Part shown: in pieces, positions 7,825 to 16,141 of the stretch
Position numbering within the stretch: position 1 is the stretch's first letter
Layout: every line of letters starts with the position of its first letter
Source of the DNA: an uncultured Arcanobacterium sp.
GTDB taxonomy: Bacteria > Actinomycetota > Actinomycetes > Actinomycetales > Actinomycetaceae
Direction of reading: 5' to 3'
Assembly: GCA_958428545.1 (NCBI GenBank)
Contig: CAUAGM010000011.1
Location: 1 to 39,384 of the forward strand
Length of the DNA: 39,384 bases
Position numbers and translations under genes: made by a program
The notes under the pieces: model-generated
The model's input: only the letters and a program-made list of their open reading frames with translations
Told to the model about the DNA's origin: nothing
The model's database searches: none

Positions 7825-10164
7825 GTGTGGCAGGTGTGTGCTCAATTAAGACCAATCGATTCGAACAGTTGTTTGCTTACGTGTGCTGATGGGCGCGATC
7901 TAGTGCTTTTAATGGATGCCGTAAGTGTCTTACTGGCATTGCGTAGCGCGCAGAGTGAACAATCAACAGAACCACTCGGCGAGTCTCTGGCTACGGCACT
8001 AAAAAAACATGGTTGTTTTATTGAAGTCGCCGAGACTTGCAAGCCGGATCCGTCTCCCTTGCCTGCACATAACTGTAGTGCCGGTGACCGTGAAACTGCT
8101 CTATCTGAAACTAACGCAGATACGGTCAGTGGCATGGAGACTGTAGGTACGCTCAGTTTCAACGCTGATACAACAGATGATGCTGCAGTTTCTGTAATGG
8201 ATTCCAATGTCATCGTATGCGGTGAACGTGTTTTGGGGGAGTTAATCGCCAAAGGCTTGCAGGAAGAAGGCGTTCAAGCATTTTATTCTGCCAAGTCTGT
8301 TAGAGAGTGCGCCTATCAGGTTTTCGACGGCGGCACCTTGGTGGTCTGCCGAGGTGATCAAGCGCCTCAAGTTTTTGCGCAAATGATAAGTGATATTTCT
8401 GGGCTGAATATTTCGCTTATAACCATCGACCACGACGTGAAACACCTACTTGTCGGCCCTGCGGTGTTAAACGGGGTGGGCGCAACATATCAAGATGCGC
8501 TTTTGCGATCAGCAGGCACCGCAACCAGAAATGACGTCTTCCAGGCAAAGCTTGGTCATCCGCTATGGGACACTACGTTGCTGCACCTTATTAGCTCCGC
8601 TGCGCTAGTGACTCAAGCAGCTCGGTTAATTAAAGACATCACCACCAGTACCGTAGACTTTGCGAAATCTAGCCCTATGGATACCATTTGGGCGATTAAC
8701 AAGGCAGGTGAGCTGACGGTGCACGCGGTTCTGCCTGTAGAACTGGTTATGAGCCAAAGCGACCGGGTACCGATCCATCCGCCGTCATTCGTGGTCGATA
8801 AGCATTATGGAATAGTCAAAGAAATAACCACAGTACGCCACAGCAGCTACATGCCTGACTGTTTGTACACCACGCAGGCACGAACGGCAGATTTGCGCCG
8901 CACCGCAAACTATGTGAACACCGTTTTTTGCCAGGGATCTACGCTCATTCCCGCCAACCTTGCGGATACGAAGAAAGAAGAACTCATTCGTGGCACCCAA
9001 CTAGCGGCAATCGGTGAATCGGTTGAACGCTACTGTTCTAACCTCATTGATCTAAAACCAGTGTTGCACGGTTCGTACCAGGAGCTGAAACAAAAAGGTA
9101 TTCCGTTACTGGCACCCGAAGAAATCGTATTATTTTCTGATGAACAGTATCGGCAGCACGGTTTTCCATTCGTGAAATTCGATCGAAACCTTCCGGTTGG
9201 CTGGGTAGAAGGTACTTATTACGATGACGAGACCCCAGTTTTTGTTCCCGCTTCACTTGTCTATGTGAACTGGCACGCCAACCAGCATCGCAATGCTCCC
9301 AGAATAAATTTTCCCGCGTTTGCTGGGGTGGCAGCAGGCACCAACTATGAACAAGCGGTGCTATCGGGGCTCAGCGAAGTAATCGAGCGTCATGCCACCA
9401 TGGTTTGGTGGCTCAATGCTTTTCCTCTGCCTCATATTGAACTGCTGCCAGAGCATCTCAGATTATTTGAGGGAACCTGCGAACCACTTCGTGCAGGTTT
9501 GATTCACCTAGACAACACTTTTGATATTCCTGTGCTTGCTGGAGTAGTCCACAACGATACATCACAACTGGTGCATGTTGGCTTTTCTTGCAGAGCAACA
9601 GTCCAAGAAGCTGCCCTGAAGGCGTGGAGCGAAGCACTCACCTTACAAGAAGGCGCACACGATCTAGCCAATCCAGATGGAGTTCACTGGCAGGCAATAC
9701 GCAAAGGTTTGCTGCCGGGAAGATCTTATAAGTCATGGCGAAAAGATCGCCGCTATCTTGACGATTTTCGCGTAGACTTCAAAGATGTGGACGACTTGCT
9801 AATCCAGCAAGAAGTTTTCCTTGACCCACGCGCGGTGGAAAGGGTACGCCCACTACTAGATTTACAGCCTACAAAACCCATCTCCGCTATTGTTGAAATG
9901 CCTAGTGGGAAGCTTGGAGATTACGTAGATCGGGTGCATAAACGCGGCATGAGGATAATTACTGTAGATATCACCTCAAATGATGTGGCTAGCTGCGGGT
10001 TGCGGGTAATTCGTACCCTCATTCCAGGTACGGTGGGCAACACACCTGCTGCATTCCCGTATCTGGGTAACAGTGTTGTTACTGACGAAGCGGTAAAACT
10101 CGGGTGGTTTGGTGAACCGAAGGCAGAGCGTGCCTTAAACATGTTCCCAATGCCTCACGCGTAA
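7825..10164 (+). CDS. Fused YcaO cyclodehydratase (RRE/E1-like + YcaO), azoline synthesis
   Basis: A 779-residue protein, the size of the cyanobactin heterocyclases TruD and LynD. Residues 1-70 resemble a leader-recognition (winged-helix) module. About 130-265 looks like the degenerate E1/ThiF-like part (VIVCGERVLGELIAKGLQEEGV). From about 320 on is the YcaO domain with GESVERY (about 397-403), SGLSEVIERH (about 513-522) and SEALTLQ (about 601-607), the ATP/Mg-binding elements. The C-terminus MFPMPHA is proline-rich, as in azoline-forming YcaOs. Family role: ATP-dependent backbone cyclisation of Cys/Ser/Thr to azolines. I see no CxxC pairs of the TruD zinc site. The GTG start is set by GGGAGG (7811-7816). 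No flavin dehydrogenase gene is nearby, so azolines rather than azoles are expected. The substrate is presumably the 7650 peptide. Confidence 0.9.
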   Translation: MWQVCAQLRPIDSNSCLLTCADGRDLVLLMDAVSVLLALRSAQSEQSTEPLGESLATALKKHGCFIEVAETCKPDPSPLPAHNCSAGDRETALSETNADTVSGMETVGTLSFNADTTDDAAVSVMDSNVIVCGERVLGELIAKGLQEEGVQAFYSAKSVRECAYQVFDGGTLVVCRGDQAPQVFAQMISDISGLNISLITIDHDVKHLLVGPAVLNGVGATYQDALLRSAGTATRNDVFQAKLGHPLWDTTLLHLISSAALVTQAARLIKDITTSTVDFAKSSPMDTIWAINKAGELTVHAVLPVELVMSQSDRVPIHPPSFVVDKHYGIVKEITTVRHSSYMPDCLYTTQARTADLRRTANYVNTVFCQGSTLIPANLADTKKEELIRGTQLAAIGESVERYCSNLIDLKPVLHGSYQELKQKGIPLLAPEEIVLFSDEQYRQHGFPFVKFDRNLPVGWVEGTYYDDETPVFVPASLVYVNWHANQHRNAPRINFPAFAGVAAGTNYEQAVLSGLSEVIERHATMVWWLNAFPLPHIELLPEHLRLFEGTCEPLRAGLIHLDNTFDIPVLAGVVHNDTSQLVHVGFSCRATVQEAALKAWSEALTLQEGAHDLANPDGVHWQAIRKGLLPGRSYKSWRKDRRYLDDFRVDFKDVDDLLIQQEVFLDPRAVERVRPLLDLQPTKPISAIVEMPSGKLGDYVDRVHKRGMRIITVDITSNDVASCGLRVIRTLIPGTVGNTPAAFPYLGNSVVTDEAVKLGWFGEPKAERALNMFPMPHA

Positions 10165-10209
10165 GCAAGAAAATATGCTTAATTAGTAGTTATAGAGGAG
10201 TGGGAAAGA

Positions 10210-12009
10210 ATGTTTACATCTCAACGTCTGGTAATGCGCGCTGCTGGGCTTACTGGGTGGTTGCTCCTGCCGGCGATCACTGCCGGTATTATGGTTTCGG
10301 GACTTTTCATAGCGACGGCATTGTGTAATGCCCATTTGTTCACTGAGCTGTTGAGCAGCCGCCGAATCACCACGATAGTGGCTTTGATAGCAACTATAGC
10401 AGTGCTGTTAATTGTGCGACCGCTTGTGGAAGTACTGCGACAGCTGCTGGAGAACCGGGCTGGGCTGGTGGTAAAGCGTAAACTTCGGCAGGCTTTGCTA
10501 GCTGAAGTGGAGTCGCGTGGGCCGATGCGCTTCGGTTTGGGTCGGTCTGGGCAAATACAGTCAGTGATCACGGACGGAGTGGAAGCGTTGGAGCCCTACT
10601 TCGTCAAGTACTTCACACAGCTAGCAGTTACATTCGTAACTGCCATCACCCTTACAGGGATAATCGCAACTGTTAGCCCGCTTATCGCCATCATCTTGTT
10701 GCTGTGCGGTGTTGCTATTGTTGCTATCCCTCGAATATGGGACAGGGTGTTGGCTGAACGTGGACAATCACATTGGCAAGCCTATGAAAATCTGAATGCT
10801 GATTTTGTGGACGCCATGATGGGAATGTCCACTTTGAAATCTTTTGGCGCAGCCCAGGCACACGGGGATAAACTCAACCGACAATCTCGTCAGCTTCTCA
10901 CCACCACTATGGGGCAATTGCGTTTGTCCCTGGGAGAGACTGGGCTATCTGGAATGATGAAGGTACTCGGGCCAGCATTAGGCTTGGTGCTATCGATACA
11001 TTTGATCCTCCACAATCAATTGCCGGCTGAAAAACTATTTATGATCACTCTTTTAGCCATCGAAGTTTATCGTCCATTTACTGCGCTTTCAGCCTCTTGG
11101 CATGAAGCATTTTTTGGGATTTCAGCCTTGCCGGCGATGAGCGAGTTGTTTGATGAAGTTGCAACAGAACCTGATCATCTCTCAGCAACTCCCACAGCCC
11201 AACCACCACGCTCTCGGTTTGTGCCAGGTGAAACTAGAGCAGAGCCTGGCTCTCTAATCACGTGCAATTCGGAGGTGTTATTCAACGACGTTGGCTACAC
11301 CTACCCGAACCGCACAGAGCCAGCCTTAACCGGTGTTAATTTTTCTGTTCCATCAGGTAAAACGACGGCGCTAGTAGGGCTATCCGGATCTGGCAAATCT
11401 ACCGCTTTGGGGCTGTTGATGGGATTTGATAGCCCAAGCGAAGGCAGTATCACGATAGGAGGTGTAGCAGCTGAGGAACTTCATATAGCCCAAGTGGCCA
11501 CTCTAGTGCCTCAAGATCCTATTATTTTTCCAGGCACGGTTCGCGATATCTTGGCGGAGGCCAACCCAGTTGCCGATGACACTGAAATCATGCGAGCCTT
11601 GCAACTAGCCGAGGCTACCCAGTTGCATAGAGAAAACGACGGCGAAGCAGAATTTAGCGTTTTGGATTTACTCATTACCGAGCACGCGCAGAACCTCTCT
11701 GGGGGCCAAAAACAGCGGCTTGCTATCGCTCGCGCGTTAGTGCGGCACTGTCCACTTCTGATTTTGGATGAGTCAACTTCGGCGCTAGATTCTCAAACAG
11801 AATCGATTATATTGAAAAACATCCGTGCTGCCTACCCAGAACTGACGCTCCTTATCGTTACCCACCGCATAGATGTGGCCGCAGGAGCAAACCATGTTGT
11901 CGTTATGGAAGATGGGCGGGCCTTGTGTGTGGGGAATCCATCCGAATTGGCCAAGTCGAGTAACGCTTGGTCGCGCCTGGTCACCACCCAGTTAGGAGTC
12001 CGCCAATGA
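10210..12009 (+). CDS. ABC half-transporter, exporter fold (TMD-NBD), CydD/YbtP-like
   Basis: A 599-residue half-transporter: about six membrane helices in residues 15-300 with the DAMMGMSTLKSFGAA segment seen in CydD-like proteins, then a nucleotide-binding domain with Walker A GLSGSGKS (about 393-400), Q-loop VPQDPIIFPGT, signature LSGGQKQR (about 495-502), Walker B LLILDE and switch VTHRI. There is no N-terminal C39 peptidase domain, so it would not cleave the leader. It lies 45 bp after the YcaO gene (GAGGAG Shine-Dalgarno) and overlaps the next half-transporter by 4 bp, so the two probably form a heterodimer. The context suggests export of the modified peptide, but YbtPQ and IrtAB of the same fold import siderophores, so direction is open. 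Confidence 0.9.
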   Translation: MFTSQRLVMRAAGLTGWLLLPAITAGIMVSGLFIATALCNAHLFTELLSSRRITTIVALIATIAVLLIVRPLVEVLRQLLENRAGLVVKRKLRQALLAEVESRGPMRFGLGRSGQIQSVITDGVEALEPYFVKYFTQLAVTFVTAITLTGIIATVSPLIAIILLLCGVAIVAIPRIWDRVLAERGQSHWQAYENLNADFVDAMMGMSTLKSFGAAQAHGDKLNRQSRQLLTTTMGQLRLSLGETGLSGMMKVLGPALGLVLSIHLILHNQLPAEKLFMITLLAIEVYRPFTALSASWHEAFFGISALPAMSELFDEVATEPDHLSATPTAQPPRSRFVPGETRAEPGSLITCNSEVLFNDVGYTYPNRTEPALTGVNFSVPSGKTTALVGLSGSGKSTALGLLMGFDSPSEGSITIGGVAAEELHIAQVATLVPQDPIIFPGTVRDILAEANPVADDTEIMRALQLAEATQLHRENDGEAEFSVLDLLITEHAQNLSGGQKQRLAIARALVRHCPLLILDESTSALDSQTESIILKNIRAAYPELTLLIVTHRIDVAAGANHVVVMEDGRALCVGNPSELAKSSNAWSRLVTTQLGVRQ

Positions 12010-13742
12010 TCATCATCTCCAACGATTTCATTGCTTTAATGAAACGTTTGCGCGAATGCACGCCGCTCTTTGCCGCCTCAACTGTTGTGACCGCTCTCGC
12101 ACAACTTACCGTTGTTGGCGTATCTGCAGGTTCGGTGTGGATATCCACTCAGTTTCTGCTGGATTTCAATGCCGATTTGAGCGGACTGATTGCCTTGGTC
12201 TTCGCTTTGGTGACTGGGCACGCGGTGAGTACGCTTTTTGAGGTTTGGTGGTCGCACGAGGTGGCTTACCGGATTTTACATACCCTGCGCGTGCACATCT
12301 ATTCGTCAATAGAACGAATTGCGCCTCTAGGTTTGCAGGGTAAACGTACAGCCGATATTGCCTCGGCGGCAATGAATGATGCTGAACAACTGGAGTGGTT
12401 TTACGCCCATACAGCCTCGACAGCCATATGCGCAGTTATCTGCCCATCTCTGACGACGGTGTGTTTGGTGGCGTTGATCGGACCATTGGGATTGGTCATG
12501 CTTCTGCCAACGATCGCCATGGTTGTGTTCCCGTTTTTGCTGATGCCGATCCAGCGCAGGCAGGGTGCGCAGCTCCGCAGTGAGCTTTCCCAATTGCGGG
12601 TGTGCTCCTTGGATGCCATACAGGGGCAGCGTGAGTTGCGTTCGTTGGGCTTAGTGGAAAAACAAAACCAGATCATACTGGATTTAACCCATCAGGTGCA
12701 GGTCACTAAGAATGCCCAGACTCTGCGTAAAGCATGGGAGTCTGCTTTTTGCGCGATTTCCACGACTATAGCCTCCACTTTTTTGCTAATCGTCCTGACA
12801 GGGTGGGTGTTGGACGGACGGTTCGATCCTGCTCTACTCCCGATCTCTGTGGTAGTTGCCGCTTTGATCCCTACCCCAGCAACAACCTTGGTAGGGATGC
12901 TCGGTAGGGTGGGCGAAATCGGAGCTTGTGCCCGCCGAATCAGAACTGTTCTGGAGGCAGAAGACCCCATTCCTGCCGCGGCACAAAAGCATCATTCTGT
13001 AGTGCCTGGTGAGGAAGGTGAGCTGGTTATTGAGAATGTGAAGTTCGGCTATAGTCCTGGTACTCAGGTGATTAACAGAATATCTTTCACTGCCTCTCCG
13101 AAGCGCTCTATAACCATCGTGGGTAAGTCTGGAGCAGGTAAAACTACTTTGGCCAATTTAATCATGCGCTATCTGGATCCACAGTCTGGGCAGCTGCGAT
13201 TCGATGGAACTAATTTGCGAGCCTTTGAACCAAACCACTACCGTAAACGTCTTGCCTTGGTTCCGCAAGATTGTCACATATTTGCAGGAACTATCCGAGA
13301 CAATCTTGTGCTGGCCAGACCCGAGGCCACCGACGACGAAATCTGGCAGGCTCTTAAATACGCTGATATTGGCGAACTTGTTTCACACATAGGTGGTTTA
13401 GATGCTCCCGTAGGAGACCGTGGCACTACGCTCTCTGGGGGAGAACGCCAAAGAATCGGGATCGCTAGAGCATTTTTGCGAGATCCTGATCTGCTGGTTC
13501 TTGACGAGCCTTTGGCTAACATCGATCCGTTCTTAGAGGCATCAATCGCAGACAATATTCGCAGCATTAGAGCGAAGCGGACCACGATCGTTATCGCCCA
13601 CCGGCTCACCTCCATAAAAATCGCCGACCACATCATAGTGCTTGACGAGGGCAAGATAGCTGCCCAGGGGACACATGAAGAATTGAAACAACACCCGATC
13701 TATCAAAAATTGTTGGGCGGTCAGCTCAACGGCAGTGCATAG
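12006..13742 (+). CDS. ABC half-transporter, exporter fold, partner subunit
   Basis: A 578-residue half-transporter starting at ATG 12006, which overlaps the stop of the previous gene as ATGA; an in-frame start at 11967 is less likely because it ignores this coupling. Membrane helices occupy about residues 18-300. The nucleotide-binding domain has Walker A GKSGAGKT (about 373-380), VPQDCHIFAGTIRDNL, signature LSGGERQR (about 475), Walker B LLVLDE and IAHRLTS. It is the last gene of the rightward iron-regulated operon. It should pair with the 10210 subunit as a heterodimer moving the peptide product or its metal complex across the membrane. No terminator with a U-run is obvious in the 60 bp after the stop. 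Confidence 0.92.
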   Translation: MIIISNDFIALMKRLRECTPLFAASTVVTALAQLTVVGVSAGSVWISTQFLLDFNADLSGLIALVFALVTGHAVSTLFEVWWSHEVAYRILHTLRVHIYSSIERIAPLGLQGKRTADIASAAMNDAEQLEWFYAHTASTAICAVICPSLTTVCLVALIGPLGLVMLLPTIAMVVFPFLLMPIQRRQGAQLRSELSQLRVCSLDAIQGQRELRSLGLVEKQNQIILDLTHQVQVTKNAQTLRKAWESAFCAISTTIASTFLLIVLTGWVLDGRFDPALLPISVVVAALIPTPATTLVGMLGRVGEIGACARRIRTVLEAEDPIPAAAQKHHSVVPGEEGELVIENVKFGYSPGTQVINRISFTASPKRSITIVGKSGAGKTTLANLIMRYLDPQSGQLRFDGTNLRAFEPNHYRKRLALVPQDCHIFAGTIRDNLVLARPEATDDEIWQALKYADIGELVSHIGGLDAPVGDRGTTLSGGERQRIGIARAFLRDPDLLVLDEPLANIDPFLEASIADNIRSIRAKRTTIVIAHRLTSIKIADHIIVLDEGKIAAQGTHEELKQHPIYQKLLGGQLNGSA

Positions 13743-13960
13743 ATCCTATAGTGGTGACGAATTTCCAGTTAGTTAGGAAAATTTAGGTGCTCTTGGGTGA
13801 ATTTGCTGTATGACAAAACCGTATTATCGGGCAGGATGCACCCATTTTCTCCTGTTTTGCACCCACCCAACTGAAATCCACACCCACCTAGCGTTTTGCA
13901 TCAAAATGAGCGTCTAAGTATCCATATAGTAATCCTACTTAGGTGATATTATTCGAAACC

Positions 13961-13986
13961 TTGACTTCCCCCCCCAGCTATACAAT
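13961..13986 (+). promoter_or_regulatory. Putative promoter with C8 tract in the -35/-10 spacer
   Basis: TTGACT (13961-13966) and TACAAT (13981-13986) look like -35 and -10 boxes, but the spacer is only 14 nt and contains eight consecutive C residues (13968-13975). Gain of two or three C residues would give the optimal 16-17 nt. The promoter would serve the gene at 14098. Confidence 0.45.
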
Positions 13987-13992
13987 CTTCTC

Positions 13993-14023
13993 CAGAATCT
14001 ACAGACATAACACATAGATTCTG
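13993..14023 (+). repeat. Inverted repeat in 5' leader
   Basis: CAGAATCTA (13993-14001) and TAGATTCTG (14015-14023) form a perfect 9-bp stem with a 13-nt loop in the presumed leader of the 14098 gene. It could be an RNA hairpin or an operator. Confidence 0.55.
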
Positions 14024-14039
14024 CTTAAATCTCGAAAAG

Positions 14040-14053
14040 TTGATTCGAATCAA
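14040..14053. promoter_or_regulatory. Perfect 14-bp palindrome upstream of 14098 gene
   Basis: TTGATTCGAATCAA is a perfect palindrome 45 bp before the start codon, with a degenerate half-copy (TCAATTCGACTCAA) at about 14060-14073. It looks like a dimeric repressor site. The cognate regulator is unknown. Confidence 0.45.
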
Positions 14054-14097
14054 ACGCAAATCAATTCGACTCAACGCCTTTCGCACATAGGAGAAAA

Positions 14098-14700
14098 ATG
14101 GCTGACTACGCAACTTCGTTTACGCTAGCACCTGGAGAAAGTAATGTATCTGGCGTAAAAGTTTCACCTTCTTTACTTACCCCATACCTCAAGGGTGAAT
14201 TAATGTGTTCCTCTACTCGCCTAGTCTACAAAGTACCAAACACACTTTTAGGTCTTATTCCACTTGGCGCTGAGGAAAATACGATTCCACTCAAATCAAT
14301 TGCCTCTGTTAATACTTCTACTAAATTAAAACCCGCACGTCTACTCATTGGACTTATCTTTTTAATCTGTGGCTTATCCAGCATCACCTCATCGCTACCA
14401 GCAGCAGTGATTCTTTTCCTTATTGCGGCTATCTTACTTGCAATGAGCTTTCCCGCTTCATTAAACGTTGTGAATCACGCAGGAGGAATAACGAGTGTAA
14501 CTGTTTCAGTATTAGAAAAAGGCACACTTCAAAAATTCGCTAAAGACCTTCAAAATCGCGTGTTTGCCGACCTTGAAGCCACTCGTCATGATGAAGCAAT
14601 GTCTGCGCGCCTCATGCAAACGCAATTACAGCAGATGCAACTGCAACAAATGCAGCAGGCAAATATACAAAATTCACAGCAACCACAGCAAAAGAATTAA
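14098..14700 (+). CDS. Two-helix membrane protein with PH-like N-terminus and Gln-rich tail
   Basis: A 200-residue protein I do not recognise by name. Residues 1-80 have the pattern of a bacterial PH/GRAM-like domain: LAPGESNVSG, then GELMCSSTRLVYKV and IPLKSIASVNTST. Two hydrophobic helices follow (about 82-98 and 101-120), then IxxVTVSVLEKGTLQKFAKDLQNRV, as seen after such domains. The tail from about 165 is very rich in Gln and Met (QLQQMQLQQMQQ). The start has a GGAG Shine-Dalgarno at 14090-14093. A good terminator follows at 14727, so it forms a one-gene unit, possibly driven by the poly-C promoter. No function is assigned. Confidence 0.75.
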   Translation: MADYATSFTLAPGESNVSGVKVSPSLLTPYLKGELMCSSTRLVYKVPNTLLGLIPLGAEENTIPLKSIASVNTSTKLKPARLLIGLIFLICGLSSITSSLPAAVILFLIAAILLAMSFPASLNVVNHAGGITSVTVSVLEKGTLQKFAKDLQNRVFADLEATRHDEAMSARLMQTQLQQMQLQQMQQANIQNSQQPQQKN

Positions 14701-14726
14701 CTCAGCCTCTAAAATCACTATATTTT

Positions 14727-14762
14727 CAGATCGTAGATTTTTATAATCTGCGATCTGTTTTT
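14727..14762 (+). terminator. Rho-independent terminator after 14098 gene
   Basis: CAGATCGTAGATT pairs with AATCTGCGATCTG (one mismatch), followed by TTTTT. It lies 27 bp after the stop codon of the 14098 gene. Confidence 0.85.
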
Positions 14763-14900
14763 CTTCTGCATCACACCTCAGCTTCTTGGTGCGTAGCTAA
14801 CGCCATCGCATCTCCCGTAATAAAACCTTGCTGCACGGGCAGTATCGCCATATGCCCAATGAAGAAAACCTGTAGGGCAGTCCTTTCTTTTTCAGGTAAA

Positions 14901-14937
14901 GGGGCGGGTATCTACTAAATCAGTAGATACCCGCCCC
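14901..14937 (-). terminator. Strong 16-bp hairpin, likely terminator of the leftward gene pair
   Basis: GGGGCGGGTATCTACT (14901-14916) and AGTAGATACCCGCCCC (14922-14937) form a perfect 16-bp stem with a 5-nt loop, 29 bp past the stop of the leftward gene at 14967. Only a short T-run follows on the minus strand, so it may be a bidirectional barrier. Confidence 0.7.
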
Positions 14938-14966
14938 GTGCCTAAAACGAGCTATGTGATACTTCT

Positions 14967-15350
14967 TCAAGCTGCCATAACTCTTTGCGTTTTTGGCGGT
15001 AACCATAAAGCGGCGGCTGCACTCATCAAAGCCAGCACACCTACCGTTGCTGCTATCCAATCCATCTTCGCCCATGCCGGAATTGGGCGACCAACATCAG
15101 TCGCATCTACCCCAGCACCAAACGCGATAAAGAAGTAAATCAAGCACGCAAGAGAAACCAGCCATAATAAAGCGATTGTTGCCTTCCCTACGCGAAGGTC
15201 AAGATTTGATTTAGCAAGCAAGACAATTGCACTTACAGGAACTGCAAACGCAATAACGAACGGAACTCCTGGCAGGGGGAGGGCTAAAGCAGTAAACGCA
15301 AGCGCAGGCCAAACTGTGAGTGCAATACGAACATCAATAGAATTCATCAT
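14967..15350 (-). CDS. Small four-helix membrane protein
   Basis: A 127-residue hydrophobic protein with about four membrane helices (residues 8-22, 27-46, 58-78 and 97-115) and short polar loops. It follows the secreted-protein gene at 15361 by 10 bp with a GGAGAA Shine-Dalgarno, so the two are co-transcribed leftward. I recognise no family. A partner, anchor or self-protection role for the secreted neighbour is possible but only inferred from pairing. The first or second of two adjacent Met codons may be the start. Confidence 0.7.
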   Translation of the reverse strand: MMNSIDVRIALTVWPALAFTALALPLPGVPFVIAFAVPVSAIVLLAKSNLDLRVGKATIALLWLVSLACLIYFFIAFGAGVDATDVGRPIPAWAKMDWIAATVGVLALMSAAAALWLPPKTQRVMAA

Positions 15351-15360
15351 GAACTTCTCC

Positions 15361-15633
15361 TCACGGATTACATTTGGCGGCTAAATCGTTGGGAATATCG
15401 ACATTAACTAAGCCATTCGCCTTAAAACCATCATGTTTTGCTAGTGCTTCGGTGCTAACTAGTGGTAGTTCACTAGGAGTTGCTTGCGCGACCGCATCAG
15501 CAATCTGTTGTTCCGTAGATCCTTGGTCTTCATTAGCGAAAGCCAAGCCTTGCATCATACCTATTGCACTAATGCTTAACGCGATTGATAGTGCTAATCC
15601 AGTAAGTGCCTTCCGGTGGAATCTATTAACCAT
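15361..15633 (-). CDS. Small secreted protein, putative response-regulator target
   Basis: A 90-residue protein with a clear Sec signal peptide: MVNRFHRKALTG, a hydrophobic core and a possible cleavage after GLAFA. The mature part of about 58 residues is acidic, with a single Cys near the end (AAKCNP). I chose the start at 15633 because AAAGGA (15640-15645) precedes it at normal spacing; an in-frame ATG at 15651 lacks this. The palindrome at 15769-15788 lies about 140 bp upstream and also occurs by the sensor operon at 18360. A signal or bacteriocin-like function is speculation; no family is recognised. Confidence 0.7.
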   Translation of the reverse strand: MVNRFHRKALTGLALSIALSISAIGMMQGLAFANEDQGSTEQQIADAVAQATPSELPLVSTEALAKHDGFKANGLVNVDIPNDLAAKCNP

Positions 15634-15768
15634 GAATGTTCCTTTCATCATGCCATCACTGGTTGTGGGTTACGCAGAATGAGAATATGAACTGCAATCT
15701 CTCTTTAGAGATACTGCTAATTAAACACGCGCACATGGTGGCGCAACACCGATATGTATCGGTATTCG

Positions 15769-15788
15769 ATACCGACATTCGTCGGTAT
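15769..15788. promoter_or_regulatory. Palindromic operator, copy 1
   Basis: ATACCGACATTCGTCGGTAT is a near-perfect palindrome with half-site ACCGAC. A second overlapping inverted pair, TCGGTAT...ATACCGA, lies at 15759-15775. The same element occurs twice at 18435-18477. It is presumably the site of the NarL/LuxR-type regulator encoded at 16280-16945. Confidence 0.75.
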
Positions 15789-16141
15789 ACTTCAATAGCA
15801 TGATCGCGCTATATGAGGAATTCCACTGGAAAACACGTAGCCCCCCGCTCACCAAGACTGAATCTGACGAGGGGACGTCTACAACGGATTGCGATCTAAG
15901 GGCACGATTGCGATGACGATGCTGCCGATCTTCTCTGTACTCTTTTATTTGTTTTGATGTTGCCTGCTGGTCTTACTGACGTGCTAGAGCATGATGTTAT
16001 CCGCCTCCTACATGAGAATTGGATATCTGCCGTGTGCCAACTTACCTCCCCCTCCCAAAATGCTACTTCATGAGTTTTGGAAGGTGAAGGCATATCTTTG
16101 ATCTTTCTTCCCGAAAGGGACGACCACAAAAGCCCGTATCT

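Larger units (their letters stand above)
13743..14097. other. Intergenic region with promoter and UTR structures
   Basis: A 355-bp stretch without a gene. It contains short CACCCA and TTTTGCA repeats (13833-13900), a promoter-like pair with a poly-C spacer (13961-13986), an inverted repeat (13993-14023) and a perfect palindrome (14040-14053). It separates the iron/peptide cluster from the next transcription unit. No copy of the tRNA-Thr 3' end was found here. Confidence 0.7.

Noticed and set aside
11967..12005. Longer start for the second half-ABC protein
   Set aside because: It would lie inside the previous gene. ATG 12006 forms an ATGA overlap, and the sequence upstream of it is only the shifted frame of the first gene.
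13743..14097. Right attachment site duplicating the tRNA-Thr 3' end
   Set aside because: I looked for GGTTCGAGTCCGATAGGGGG-like sequence at the far border of the cluster and found none; no integrase gene is present either.
15896..16129. 77-residue minus-strand frame
   Set aside because: Ser/Arg-rich random-looking translation without a Shine-Dalgarno or context.
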